DNA from: Branchiostoma floridae
Taxonomy: Eukaryota > Chordata > Leptocardii > Amphioxiformes > Branchiostomatidae
Length of the DNA: 64,000 nt
Direction of reading: 5' to 3'
NCBI RefSeq assembly: GCF_000003815.2
Contig: NC_049989.1
Coordinates: 1,315,705-1,379,704 of the forward strand
The notes below the pieces were generated by a model. The model was given only the letters and a program-made list of their open reading frames with translations, was not told the origin of the DNA and searched no databases. Positions 33,413-45,019 of this stretch are shown piece by piece (position 1 is the stretch's first letter; every line of letters starts with the position of its first letter). Position numbers and translations under genes: made by a program.

Positions 33413-34470
33413 GTGGAAGCACAAGAAATCACTGACGTCAAGATCGGGAAGATCAGTTATGGAAAGGACACTAAGTTTCTGAAAACCAAACACTACGATC
33501 CACGAGCACCCCATCAGCGAGATGTGGACAAGAATGCCTTGGCTACATTCAGGCAAGAGGTGCAGTCCATTGCGCCTGGATCTATGTTTCTGCTTTATCC
33601 GAAAAAGTCCAGTGCAACCTCAGCCGCCACTAACACATGTCAGCCCAGTACAACCCCAGCTGCCACCAACACCTGTCAGCCCAGTGCAACCTCAGCTGCC
33701 ACCAATGCCTGTCAGCCCAGTGCAACCTCAGCTGCCACCAACATCTGTCAGCCCAGTGCAACCTCAGCCGCCAGCAACACTTGTCAGCCCAGTGCAACCT
33801 CAGCTGCCACCAACACCTGTCAGTCCAGTGAAACCTCAGCCGCCACCAACACCTGTCAGTCCAGTGAAACCTCAGCCGCCAACTGTCAGTCGAGCCATCC
33901 AGCATCTACGAACACCAGCAGTCATGACTTACCAGACCTTCCCTTTAATGACCATTATAACTTTTCTACCAGACCATTTGTGGAAATGATGGACACTTAC
34001 ATGCGTACAACAACACTCACGAAAGAAAAACAGATGGAGATAGAGGAGGAAACAAGAGGGCAATCCAGCAGCAATGCTTGGAGGGAAGTAAGACAGGAAA
34101 AACTGACAGCATCTAACTTCAAATCTGCGATCAGCTGTACAGTGGAGCCATCCAACAAAATAAAAGCTATGATATACAACAACTTCTCTACTGCAGCAAC
34201 AGCATATGGGAACCGTAATGAGGCTGTTGCAGTTGAGGAGTATGTTGACCTCATTCAAGAGGAGCACCCTGGGGCACAGTGTATAGAAGCTGGACTCATT
34301 CTATCATTTGAGAGACCATGGCTGGGTGCGTCAGTTGATAGGCTTGTCATGAAAGATGGTCACAACATAGGAGGCCTTGAGGTAAAATGCCCGTTCTCCA
34401 AACAAGGGCTCTCAGCGGAGGATGCAAGTCAGGAGTGCATCAAAACGTTTTTGTTTACTTTATTTGTATA
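33413..34470 (+). CDS. YqaJ-like nuclease exon with a coding minisatellite
   Basis: The acceptor CAAATTACAG starts VEAQEITDVKIGKISYGKD. The exon then carries a Thr/Ser/Cys/Gln-rich 12-residue repeat (33609-33895) and the nuclease core. Core blocks are WREVRQEKLTASNF, GNRNEAVAVEEY (first Glu), LGASVDRLV (Asp) and GGLEVKCPF (the E-x-K pair), so the metal-binding set of a YqaJ/lambda-exonuclease fold is complete to this point. The domain normally goes on for another 60-100 residues; here the frame ends 12 codons after ASQEC at 34470, so the copy is truncated or a further intron starts near 34435. Confidence 0.65.
33609..33895 (+). repeat. 36-bp coding minisatellite, about eight units
   Basis: The unit encodes ATSAATNTCQPS with small changes (NAC, NIC, SNTC; QPS to QSS; T to E). 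The last units are truncated. It lies between the SWIM part and the nuclease core. Confidence 0.9.
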
Positions 34471-35711
34471 GAAGGCAGTATTCCCTCACGTACTTTGTTA
34501 GCAAGCAGTTAAAAGGCTTTTAATCCACTCTGGCGATATATATTTGAAGTGGGCAACATTTCTCTGGTGCAGTTAGACGGAAAACAAGTACTTATTTCGA
34601 ACCCTGAATCTGAATAAAGCGTACAACACCGCTACTTCAGCGAATGAGGTTCGAAGGAAACGGTAGATTTAAAAACATCTTATGCGGCCAGTAAGAATCG
34701 CATAACTGTGTAATGAAATTGGTAAATAGTTTCTTAAGATGACCTGTGTTTATGCAAAACGATAACACAGCAACAAATTAGATGGGATCTGAATACCAGA
34801 AACCCCCTTTAGCCCCTCTCCTAGCCAGCGACGAGGATTTCTACATGTCTGCCGTTCCACCTCTGGCCTGGGGATGGGTTTACTGTACCTTTTCAGAACA
34901 CAGTAAAAATCACGAAAAAACACAAAACGTAGCACGAAAAATATCGTATCACACACATTTTTTCCCTGTTCAATGAGACAACTGTGTTGGAGATATGCGG
35001 GTCTAAAAAACGTGCATCTGTTGTTTGGTAATCGAAGACGCGTGGGTCATACCAACCCTTCCGCCGCTTAGAACGGGGGTAGTAGGTGGGGAATGCTGAG
35101 GCAGATGTCTTGGGTATAATGTAGGACATGTCTGTACAGTATATCAAGACTTGATCATTGCTAGCCCAGACACAGTATTATAGCATTTATTCACTCCAAG
35201 TAATTTGAAATTTGTTACCGTGAAAGGCATTATGCCCTGTTACATTATTTCCCCTGATGGGCATTTTGGTCTGGTACAAAGAAAGTCTTCCTTAACCATT
35301 GCTATACTACCATCGCAAGGTACTTCAGTCTTCCTGGAGATGGCCAGGCCCGGACCTCGTGTCAAAATGCAATGATACAACAAGCAAACCAGACGAGGTA
35401 TATAAAAAAACATATGCTACACATTTTGCATGTCACCGGCAGTAGAGACCACATTATGCCTTAAGAACTGTTGTTTTACCACACTCTGGCCAGGTTAGGA
35501 CTTTCACATGCCACATGGTCTACTGCCGCCATCCTCTGGCTTGAGCCGGACAAAAAAATGGTGGATATTTCAGCAACTTGCCTTTTGAAGCTTAGCTTGA
35601 AGAAGAGTGTGTCTCGCCTTCCTTTGGTGAAGAGAGTTATGATAAGAACCAGAGTTTTTGGGAAAGGCTGACAACTGCCTTTGTGACGATATTGGCACTA
35701 ACCAATCTTAA
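34471..35711. other. No gene seen; one dispersed repeat
   Basis: 34905-35090 is the partner of the repeat at 26930-27115. Otherwise AT-rich with chance ORFs. Confidence 0.45.
34905..35090. repeat. Dispersed repeat, partner at 26930-27115
   Basis: Same ordered words as the partner, diverged by perhaps a third. No coding or termini recognised. Confidence 0.55.
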
Positions 35712-35909
35712 AGGACAGCATCAGAAAATCCTGAATTCATTATTTTCCAGTAGTTTACTCATTAAAAAGTTGATGTACGTCAATTTTTACATTGATCCGC
35801 CTAATATGACCCTGTAGACACGTTTGAACTTCGCGCTCTCCTCCTCTCTCCCGCCGCGCTGGGCCATGACGTAATGGCCTCGTTCTGATCGTCTGACGTC
35901 ACAGATCAC
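35712..35909 (+). repeat. Left terminal inverted repeat
   Basis: It matches the reverse complement of 36929-37125 with only a few mismatches over about 198 bases, for example GATCCGCC here against GATTCGCC. Confidence 0.85.
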
Positions 35910-35958
35910 ACTGCACGGAAACAAGAATATCTGGCAATGTCTGGTTTCTTACACTACC

Positions 35959-36108
35959 GTGGAACTTGACATGTCCGGGGCGTATAAAGGAATTTCGAGC
36001 CACGTTGTGTCCAGTGCCGAATATCCCCAATCATTGCCGGACATGGCCATGTCCGGTAGTTCGCGGTACCCGCACACTGCGTGTTTTGAGAAGTGGTTGA
36101 GTGAAAGG
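35959..36108 (+). CDS. Possible first exon of an element-borne gene, unknown
   Basis: The frame MELDMSGAYKGISSHVVSS, ending YPHTACFEKWLSERV, is open from ATG 35959 to a donor-like AGG/GTAATG at 36108. A second frame, 36268-36612, begins after TTGTCACCGAACAG and could be a second exon (CGKPLCPSFREGTGPL). Neither is recognised. Their position between the inverted repeats suggests cargo of the transposon. Confidence 0.3.
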
Positions 36109-36928
36109 GTAATGTGTATTCAAGTGATAATTGCTAACATGTTGTTTGAAAGAAAATGGTTCTAAACTGTATAGAAGTCTTACTGAAATGAAGACAAGAA
36201 AGTCTCTTTTTTTATTGTATCAACAAGGCTTATCATTATGCTAAACGTAGAGTTTTTTTTCTAACTTTTGATTTGTTCAAATTATGTGTATTTCCCTAAC
36301 ATTGTCACCGAACAGTGTGGAAAGCCTTTGTGCCCGTCATTCCGTGAAGGCACGGGGCCACTTACATTTTCGGACCCTAAGACCGTCAAGCCGGAGCAAA
36401 ATTACCCCCAGGGTACCTTATGGGTCACCTGCGGTGTACTAAAGCGGGCCTGGTCGATAGAGGAAGGGTCCGACAAAGGGCCTCACTACTCACTAATATT
36501 TTCTAAAATATCTGTTCAGAGCACGGAGGTTAAAAAAACGATTTTCAACCCCCTTTCGTGTGACCAAGGAGCTATTATCAAGAAAAAAACTCTTAGGTGT
36601 GAGAAAGAATGAAGCATAATATTATTGTATCGACTTCACTGTCGAGTGTATTTGCATACCTGACACCTACATACTAAATATCCTTTGTTTGAACGAACAA
36701 TGGACCTCTGGCGTCGCGAGCCCAAGCCGGGAAATACTAGCCTCCGCAGACAAGCTCAATCATGTTCAGTCTCCCGGGCACTATGGCTTAGTAGACAGCT
36801 CACAACGCGACTTACAGGTCCAGGAAGGTAATTGTCAACAACAGCGGACTAAACTTTAGAATGGCGGAGTGATTATTTACCGCTGAGAGGACCGAGATTC
36901 ACCGGGCAAATGGCTGGCCAGAAGTTTC

Positions 36929-37125
36929 TGATCTGTGACGTCAGACGATCAGAACGAGGCCATTACGTCATGGCCCAGCGCGGCGGGAGAGAGGAGGAGA
37001 GCGCGAAGTTCAAACGTGTCTACAGGGTTATATTAGGCGAATCAATGTAAAGATTGACGTACATCAACTTTTTAATAAGTAAACTACTGGAAAATAATGA
37101 ATTCAGGATTTTCTGATGCTGTCCT
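36929..37125 (-). repeat. Right terminal inverted repeat
   Basis: Reverse complement of the left arm; ends CTGTCCT directly before TTAA at 37126-37129. Confidence 0.85.
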
Positions 37126-37432
37126 TTAATGAGTCCTTTCTTAGATGATGTTAGTATGCTTGTAAACGCACATGTTCATGTTTTGTTACAAGATGGCGTT
37201 ATATATGTCGACTGATAACAGTTATGCAGGATTCATTATCGCAGTTTGGTCTCGAAGATAAGAGGAGGCTATTACATCAAAATACAACAACAACAACAAA
37301 AAACTTATTGTTTAGCAAATCAAAATTTATGGAGAGAACAACAACCCCGCGACAAGAGTGATCATCAAAGGGATTCCGTTTTCCGTGACATATTGAAAAT
37401 CTAAATTTAAATCCCTTTCAAGACCGCTACAG

Positions 37433-37934
37433 TTGCCAGCTAAGAAGCGCCGTCATGTACGAGAAGGATCGGCACGAGGACAAGAAGCTGGAAGAACGGC
37501 AACAGGAACGTGTCTATCGATATTCCTACCGAACCTTTGCCGGCCAAGATTGCATTTGGGTGCTGTAAAACACCTAAACCAGTACTGCGAGAAGCCAGAA
37601 GACATGAACTGTAAGAAATGTCTTTTGAAAGGGACACTACAACAACATTTGCCCCAACGACATCGTCTGCAGGGATTGCGGCATGGCAGACCACAAGCGA
37701 GGCGACCCTGACTGCCAGTACATTACCACCGTACAGGAGATCCATTCACCATCGCCCAACGATGTCATTGAGAAAACGCTTATCTACAGAATTGCTACAA
37801 TCAGCTCTCTCATGGCAGAAAATGAGGAGCACCAATTCCCCACATTAAAACGTGTCACCATGTCATCAGCTAGCTATGGATTAGAGGGCCACGTCATCAC
37901 AACGGTCACTGTAATAAGAAAGCAGAGTAAGTGA
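37433..37934 (+). pseudogene. Zinc-knuckle gag/ORF1 remnant with one frameshift
   Basis: Frame 2 reads YCEKPEDMNCKKCLLKG. One base later frame 3 continues HYNNICPNDIVCRDCGMADH and KRGDPDC. Read across the break this gives two tandem knuckles: a CX2CX4HX4C and a CX2CX4HX6C. The C-terminal part (IEKTLIYRIATISSL, then EGHVITTVTVIRKQSK) stops at 37934. Upstream, a Lys/Arg/Glu-rich stretch is in other frames. Tandem knuckles suggest a retroelement Gag or ORF1; the family is not identified. Confidence 0.5.
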
Positions 37935-38375
37935 AAACCAAGGCTGTGAAAATAAGATATCGAAAGTGGCAAAACTCCTTCCCCAAGAGAGAACGAGGAT
38001 CCCTGTGGCACTGCTGAAGAAGTATCCACGAGAGGCGCACGCCAAGCATGGAGTGAGCGCGTCTGCGACTTCTTTCGGCCGGAGTACGGCATTCACTTTT
38101 GCACGTGGTAGGAGATTACGTCATTCTCCATGATGCCCCCTCACAGGACCCACCATCCGTCCTGCTGGCCAAGTAATGCGCCACTTCAGGTTTACCGCAA
38201 TCTAAGCTGGTACACAACTTCCTCGGGGACTAGTTTCAACAATGTATTCAAGAAGAGTTCCCTATGCTAGTGAGCAAACTTTGACTGTACAATGACCAAA
38301 CACTTGCCATGTGTCCAAGAAGGGAATTGTGACCTCTTTTTTTTTGCATGACTTTACTCAACATTTCCCCTACAC
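37935..38375. other. No gene seen
   Basis: No domain or good exon found. Confidence 0.4.
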
Positions 38376-38522
38376 GAGTAGGACTGTCCAGAAAACAGAG
38401 GAGGAAGGAGAGGAGATGCTATATCGTGACGAACCTAAAGAAGGAGGAAGAAGTGGCGATAAGGATGGATTCACTAGACCCAGAGCCTGAGCTGGACGAG
38501 TTTGAAGACGGTTGCAGTGTAA
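38376..38522 (+). CDS. Exon-like basic/acidic open frame, unknown
   Basis: The open frame reads RKQRRKERRCYIVTNLKKEE, then MDSLDPEPELDEFEDGCSV, and runs into a donor-like AAC/GTGAGT near 38523. No start codon or convincing acceptor was noticed. It has no known motif beyond alternating basic and acidic stretches. Confidence 0.25.
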
Positions 38523-38943
38523 CGTGAGTTTCTGTAGAAACACGTGTACTTATAATGCAGTCAAACCTTCTTAATTTACATTAATTAATCTTCAACTTAC
38601 TCACACTAGTATCAGTAGTATAGTAAGATAAAAACAAATATCACCGTAAGCTCTCATTTCAAATTAGGAAGACTGCGGCTTAAAGCTCGTTTCTAGAAAA
38701 TGAGAATGGAATCAGAGTTACTTAGTTACATAATAAGAATGTAAAAATTTACCCAGTTGGTCGGACTTAGTACTATGTGTTACGGCATGTTACTATATGA
38801 TATTTACCCTCACCCGGACCAAGCTATCCATCCTTCCAGCCATTATGACATAATTATGTTTTCACTGACTCCCGATTCTGGTACAATTTAATACATTTTA
38901 ATTTGATATTGCAAAAAAAAGAGAATTGGTTTAATAGAATAAA

Positions 38944-39438
38944 TTGAAATCTAGCAGACTGATCATTTGTCACGATGGGGTCCACCTAAACAGAAATGGC
39001 ACCGTCCAACTTGCGAAGAACATGATCACCTTCCTGAGAGCTGACCGCCCAGCCAGCACAGTTCGCGCCGACACCTCGAGCTCTTTTGCCGACGCCGTGA
39101 GAGCTCCACCACGACTGGGTTTTCGGGGACGGAACCCCCAATGCCATATGATAGCAAAAAAGGTCAAAAGTTTACCAGGTCCTTCATTCTTACTTTGTAA
39201 TGCAAGATCTTTAGCTAATAAGCTGGACGATTTATCTGACACCATTGCTGGACAGAACATAGACATTGGTATCATAACCGAGACGTGGTTCACGTCGAAT
39301 CATCTTAATGAATGCACCCATATAGATGGTTATACTTTGTTCTCCAAATTTCGTACTAGTTGCCGTGGCGGTGAGGTAGCAATCTATGTAAAACGTTCAG
39401 AAACGACAGAAAAGACCAAGTATGTGGAAATCGAATGA
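38944..39438 (+). pseudogene. CR1-like LINE fragment: ORF1 esterase end and ORF2 endonuclease start
   Basis: One open frame of 164 codons has LIICHDGVHLNRNGTVQLAK, the final Asp/His block of an SGNH esterase, a variable linker, then FLLCNARSLANKLDDL, IDIGIITETWF and GGEVAIYVK. The latter are the opening strands of a CR1-type AP endonuclease (N of NARS, E of TETW). Esterase domains followed by the endonuclease polyprotein are known in CR1-like LINEs. Normally they belong to ORF1 and ORF2 respectively, so an in-frame junction here is unusual or reflects a fused arrangement. The rest of the endonuclease and the RT are absent. Confidence 0.7.
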
Positions 39439-39849
39439 CGAAGAAGCGTCACAAAGACAAGTGAACTTACCCATCAGAATACAGTGGATAAGACCCCACC
39501 GCTTTAGCTATAACCTTTGGTTATTCATTACTTGTTAATTTATTTCTATTTATCTAATATGAAGAAGCATTGATTATCTTCTCTGCTACAAAATATTTTC
39601 AAATTTTCAGTTTGAATTTGTAGTTTATGAGAGTGCTTAAAAGAACATAAACCATGCTTGAGATTGCCTTATTGTATGGCATTCATGTCATGGCCATGTT
39701 TAATTACTAGTATATGGTATAAGTCATTCACTTTTATCTCTATTGTCATAACCAAAAGGGGGGGGATTGGATATGCTATGGTTAGTTCATGCCGTATGTC
39801 AGAAAGCACATTTATAAAATGTTGCTTGATTTCTCTCTATTCTCTCCAG

Positions 39850-40005
39850 CGAAGAACATATCAGCGGAAGCAGGACAGCCTATGCAGCACACAACAGCAG
39901 AGCTTACAAGAGGGTTCATTTGAATTGCCACCTCCAGATGTCCTGCTTTCTCGAGGACGGAAAAATTCCCTACTTCATAATTGGAGATGACGCGTTCCCA
40001 CTACG
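39850..40005 (+). pseudogene. Harbinger/HARBI1-like transposase exon fragment
   Basis: LQEGSFELPPPDVLLSRGR is followed, one base out of frame, by IPYFIIGDDAFPLR. The second is the conserved G-D box of DDE_4 (Harbinger-type) transposases, and LPPP the preceding loop. The break lies in the A-run at 39961-39965. CTATTCTCTCCAG before 39850 and CG/GTAATG at 40006 look like splice sites, so it may be one exon of a split transposase gene. Remaining parts were not found nearby. Confidence 0.6.
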
Positions 40006-43000
40006 GTAATGACTTTAGAAAGAGTTCACTTTTAGGAACCTTATTCACGAGCAAAGGATTTGTGCGCGCTAATCTCATGAGCTGATTGTTTACACACTTT
40101 TTGATTTGCACAGACTTTGATGCATCTGTACTGTACCTATTAACATGGAAATATATCGTCAGCCTGACATGAATGGGTAACGAAAACCACTTACGTAAGA
40201 CTAAGGTAACTAAGGACAGAATTAAGTAGTGCGCGTGACTATATAGTTATCCGAATCTTCCTATACTGGCTATTCATTGTTTCTGGATTAAAGACATGCA
40301 TGTGGAACTTCGGATCCGTTGATGTCATTTTCGATCGCATTTGTTTCTACACTATGGGGCAAAATACTCGGGAAATGGGAACGGCATAAAATTGCATCTT
40401 AAATTGCATCGTTTGATCGGGCGAACCATATCTGGATAAAGATTCTAATGAAACTCGGAACACGTTATGGAACATTGGTCTAAAACTAAGGTAAAAGCCA
40501 GTTCTTAGTACCATAGGCTAATACATGATCAGGACAACCTATATGTCTACCAATAAACACAGGTAGCAAAATTGCCGAGGTTTTGGGGGGAAGCGTACAG
40601 AGAAAATATGACATGTGCAAACCAGATTGCACGGGCCTTGTCGTTCTATCACCACAGGGGGACAAGAGGAAAGGCCTGACCTGGAGTCATCAGTGCGTTT
40701 GTTTATTCTTTGAAGGTCTTTTAGTCATGATTACGTTAGCATCGATCTCAAAAGGTGGCCGTTTTTACACGGCCATTGGTAATCTGGAAGTAAGAATGCT
40801 GCACCATAGCCTGCTTATTTAATGTGTATGATTTTGTGAAAGTCTTGAACACCGTACCGTCCAGTATCACTGATGATAAATGTTTAATTCTTCTTTAGAG
40901 TTATCTAAGAATACATAATCAGTATTAGGATTTGCATTATACATTAGATAGTAACCATGTTTGCAACTTGTGCTGGTATGGTGCGAGAAGTTGCTTGAAA
41001 AATTAAAACGGTGATTTTAAACGGCGATTTTTATAAACTGTGTGTGTAAAGACAACTTGATTTTTTCGACCAACTTGCTTCTCAAAGCCAATGGATGGAT
41101 TTTCCAGCCAACCCATCTAAGCTACACTGAATCACCCCATCCGTCCGTAAACGGTCCCCGAAGTCTGGGTTTCCAAGAGGCTGACCAGTGGATTAGAACC
41201 TGACTAAAACAAGAACCCCGAGCTGGCTGGAATCTCTGGAGTTTTCCTTTCAAGTTGCCAAAATGGTTTCCAGTACATGTGTGTGGTTAAGAAATCACCG
41301 AAGACACATTCACAACCTTGCTAATAGGCTACATAGCGTCCAAAGTTGAGGTTCCATCATGAAAGCATACCTGAATAGACACAGACTAGAGTCCAAATTT
41401 TGAGCTAGATAGCTAGTATGTTTAATTTCAGTTTGGGTCGCTAAAATGAAATGAACATCTTAAGGCGCAGAAAACATCGCGAAGTTAGGTAGTTCAAAAT
41501 GAATAGAACAAAGAAAGCTTAAGTCGCCATTGTGTTACATGTACACGCAAAGAAATTGAACTCCCGTGATTAGAAGGGCTTCTGCAATGATAACGTTACG
41601 GAGATACCCGTTTGTGGAGATATAAAGAAAGAATTTGAAACGAAAGCACCAATGTGTGCACAAATGTGCACCAAAATGTAGCAACAGAATTCCTCGAGCA
41701 CATTAGTGCAACATAAAAGCAGGAAAAACAACACAGCATAGAGAATGATACAAGAGAAAGACATGCCCGGGCAAACATGATGGTCTTTTTAACATGGCCG
41801 ATAAGAACCTGGCAAGACTGAGCCACAAAAATGTTGATTTTTACAACTCTGCCAACTCCTGGTGCCTTCTGCAGTCTTGTAGACTAATGGCTTGACATGA
41901 AACAAGAAACGTTGAACAAGAAATTATAGAAGAAACCAAAACGAAGGAGCATAATGACGGCACAACATACCACAACAAACACCAAAGAAGGACTGCTGAT
42001 TCTGTCTGGTTACTCTCACACAACAGCAATCCATATCCCTACGCGTAATGCTTCTTTCGTCAAATCACCAAAGTTTCTGTTCTAGTTATTAAATACAGGA
42101 AGTTCGTAACGTAGTAAATAATTAATAAACTGAAAAAGGTGAGTAGTATTTGCTAGTTTTTCTCTGAATGGTGGGAAACGAATAGGCACTACTTTTTGTC
42201 TGCACTTGGATACGAAGAACATGAGGTAATTAAGTCGTCAGGTGCACACCTGAAGACTAAAGCTGATAATGTAGATGACGTCATCCACCAACAGTCATTC
42301 GACTGACCGATTTAATAATAAAAACATAATTACGTTAGTTGTACTCTATTTCTGAAAACACTATATGTCGCCTATCGTTACCTTTTGGATAAATGAACTT
42401 TATACGGGATTTTAATTGACATTATAATTATTGTAACGTTAATTTGAAGTCCCTTACGACCATGTTGGCAGTTAATTGGATCATCTGCGTGTGTTAACAG
42501 GTGCACACTACTGTTTCTCAACATGGCGCAAACGGCGTAATGTAGCTAAAAGCCTGTATTACTCGACATACACAGTGTACATTGTATGGTAACAGTAACA
42601 TTTGTCAATTCTGAATATTGATTTATTAAAATATCTATGGCTATGGACGAATATTGCAAAACCTGAATAGCGGATGTAAAGCGTTTTATTTTTCGTCTTT
42701 CGCTGTCTTCGAAAAAAGGAATCGATCCCAATAACTAGAGTTAGCTTTTACTAGTTTTAGACTAGAGTAGACACCTGTGATATTGTTTTTACATTGTTTG
42801 AACCTCTCATGTTACCTGCAATTGGCCCAAGGGCAAGCATTTGCAATAAACTTTATTATAGTAATATGATACCTGTAATACTGTTTTTTTTTGTAATAGC
42901 GCTACAAATGTTTTGACCCAAGAACGTATCGATGAAGCAGGGACCTGACGTAAGTAGGCTAAAGGCATATCGGTTTTATTGTACTCGGATTGTTGCTATG

Positions 43001-45019
43001 GAGGCCGGCTACGACGGAAAGACTGCTGCAGTTCTGGTCATTTGCATTGTGCTGACGTTTTTATGGTCACTTTTCCCCGATTAACTTGCTGTTAACTGCC
43101 ACAACAGAAGAAAAATAGAATAATAGATAAATTTCAATGTGTAAGATACTTTCAAAATAGTCTCTGGTAAGCCGATCAGACCTAACATGCTTTCAATGCG
43201 TTTTATGTAGGGGAGAGGCCATGCATAAAAACCTGTAAAATAAGCTTCTTTTGCTTTTTTAAACTGCTAATAAAATTATGACCTATTGTAATTTTAACCG
43301 ATGTCAGGCGTTCTCTAGGTGGGCTGCACTTGTTGACGACCTAGTACTTACTTGGTATTACGGATGGTTCTGTAACTTCGAACGTAAATTTGTGAGTTCG
43401 ACATCGTATTACACTAGTGTCGGTTGTCTAAAAACTGTAGCATTTTGGCTACTGAGAGCGCCGGTCTTTAGGGATTTTCCGTTGAGAACTTGGTTTTACA
43501 TCGTCGATGCATGATTTCCTCGATGAATGTCAACCAAGAAAACCGGGGTAAAACTCAGTTATGAATATGACATTTAATAATGTTCCATTCTGAGTAGGGT
43601 ACCATAACTTCGGCTATAAATACAGAAGGAAGTATTCCACACGTCACTCAGCTTCAGTCTGGAATGATTTTTTTTCTTTTGACCGTGCGTAAATCTCCGA
43701 TGATAGGCGGCCTGCTGTAACATAGATACTTTACGCCGTTTGCTGTTCCAAGCAATGCCAACTTTAACGATCTGTTGCTTCGCATAGAAATGAAGTTAAA
43801 TATTTCACTTTAGACCAACGGCTCTTAAGCGTTAGCGAATAAAATGCTCCAAGTCTGTCAAAATAAGGTCCTAAAGTTTCAGATAATCATACATAAACCG
43901 GAAACGTCGGTCAGGCATTTGGCCGTTCAAAAGGGCTTGTAGCCGATACCGGGCAGTTTGAAATTGGATGAACATAGTTGTATCCGTTACATTTGAATGG
44001 CATTTCTAATAGCCTAACGAACAAGTGGGTTTACGATAGATTGGGTTTTACAAAAACCCAAGTTGTGCAATTCACCACAAATGGCATTTTGCTAACAGTA
44101 GGCTGATTATGTTAATTGCAAAAAATACTCTTTTCTGGAGTTTAATAACGTCTTCTCCCGAAGGTGGAATGTCTCCGACCGTATGAATATTGGATAAGAA
44201 ACACAACCGGGATAAAAGTTACCTCAATAATTATGTACTTCGTGCTAGAGGTAAACACGGACTTCATCCAGGTGTCATACCTAGTTCAGATAGATAAATA
44301 GATGATATTTATTAGGAAATCGCTGTGTCAGAGTTCTTTCTTTCTGCACTAAATTACATCCAATTTACAATGTTACAAATTATCTAGATACGACAAATTT
44401 TACACAGTCAGACATATACAAACTACAAGTAGTAGTACATAGTACACCAAAAAGGAGTTACTCAAAGAATTTCACAGTTATATAAAACTAGACTTTGGTA
44501 GTATTACTATATATAAGTTAAAACAGGACATTCCTCTAAGAGCAGGATAGAGACATAGTGCATAATAGATGCCTCAAGCATGCCTCTCACTCCTCATAGA
44601 TGCAGCCAGTGAGCGATGAAACGCCCCTCAAAAGTTATAGCCAGGAAGCAAGCTAGAACGGTTTTACTATAATAAATTGTGCGATATGTTGAATAGATTT
44701 AGATCATAATCTAACAGTTTATATACATTATATAGTCTAGTTATGAAAAACTAACAGGTCCAAAATGGTTGCTCAAAAGTTACTCGGAGATCAAGCTAAT
44801 AAAAGTATATACCATTTACGATATCCAATTTGTCACTCTGATTTTAGATTTCGTGACATTGGCCGTCGTGGGGACCATGTCCAACTGGCAGACTAGCGAA
44901 TGGCGCATGACAAGATGTTTATGACGCTTAATGCAGGTGTCTTCTTTTTATTTCTCTGAATGAAAATAAAGTTCTTCTGACGTTTTGAAATCACTGTTGT
45001 TTTTGGCCAACTAGTGCGA
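40006..45019. other. No gene seen
   Basis: Five kilobases of AT-rich DNA with only chance ORFs on both strands. One (40583-40822) has a possible hydrophobic end but no recognised motif. No RNA gene, array or clear transposon ends were noticed. Confidence 0.4.

Larger units (their letters stand above)
30935..34470 (+). pseudogene. SAP / SWIM / YqaJ-like nuclease locus, frame-damaged and truncated
   Basis: The domain pieces occur in the order expected for the invertebrate SAP-SWIM-YqaJ nuclease family: possible short first exons (30935-30976, 31577-31634), a SAP helix-turn-helix (32016-32120), a middle block GYQFYMEGNVKNIEIAK (32346-32400), a SWIM-type zinc-finger end KCNHIGGILF (33021-33171) and a YqaJ/lambda-exonuclease-like domain (34000-34430). 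The breaks are: TAA just before the SAP ATG, a frame change between SAP and WTNDLRQLPEF, another in the A-run at 32338-32343, a stop at 32583, and loss of the nuclease C-terminus after ASQEC. Either it is a decayed gene or sequence errors split a live one. YqaJ-type nucleases are DNA exonucleases or recombination enzymes; the role of the animal homologues is not established. Confidence 0.6.
35712..37125. mobile_element. 1.4-kb DNA transposon with 198-bp inverted repeats and TTAA target duplication
   Basis: TTAA at 35708-35711 and 37126-37129 flanks AGGACAGCATCAGAAAATCC and its reverse complement GGATTTTCTGATGCTGTCCT. The arms 35712-35909 and 36929-37125 are nearly identical inverted repeats. 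TTAA duplication is characteristic of piggyBac and Kolobok superfamilies; no transposase is recognised, so it may be non-autonomous or carry an unknown one. The arms contain TGACGTCA and CpG-rich DNA. Two unrecognised frames lie inside (35959-36165, 36268-36612). Confidence 0.8.

Noticed and set aside
33630-33905. Minus-strand frame of repeated WRLRFHWTDRC units
   Set aside because: It is the shadow of the plus-strand 36-bp minisatellite in the nuclease exon.
41596-42029. Hydrophobic, Cys-rich minus-strand ORFs resembling a membrane protein
   Set aside because: They overlap in different frames, lack splice sites and conserved motifs, and follow from T-rich composition.
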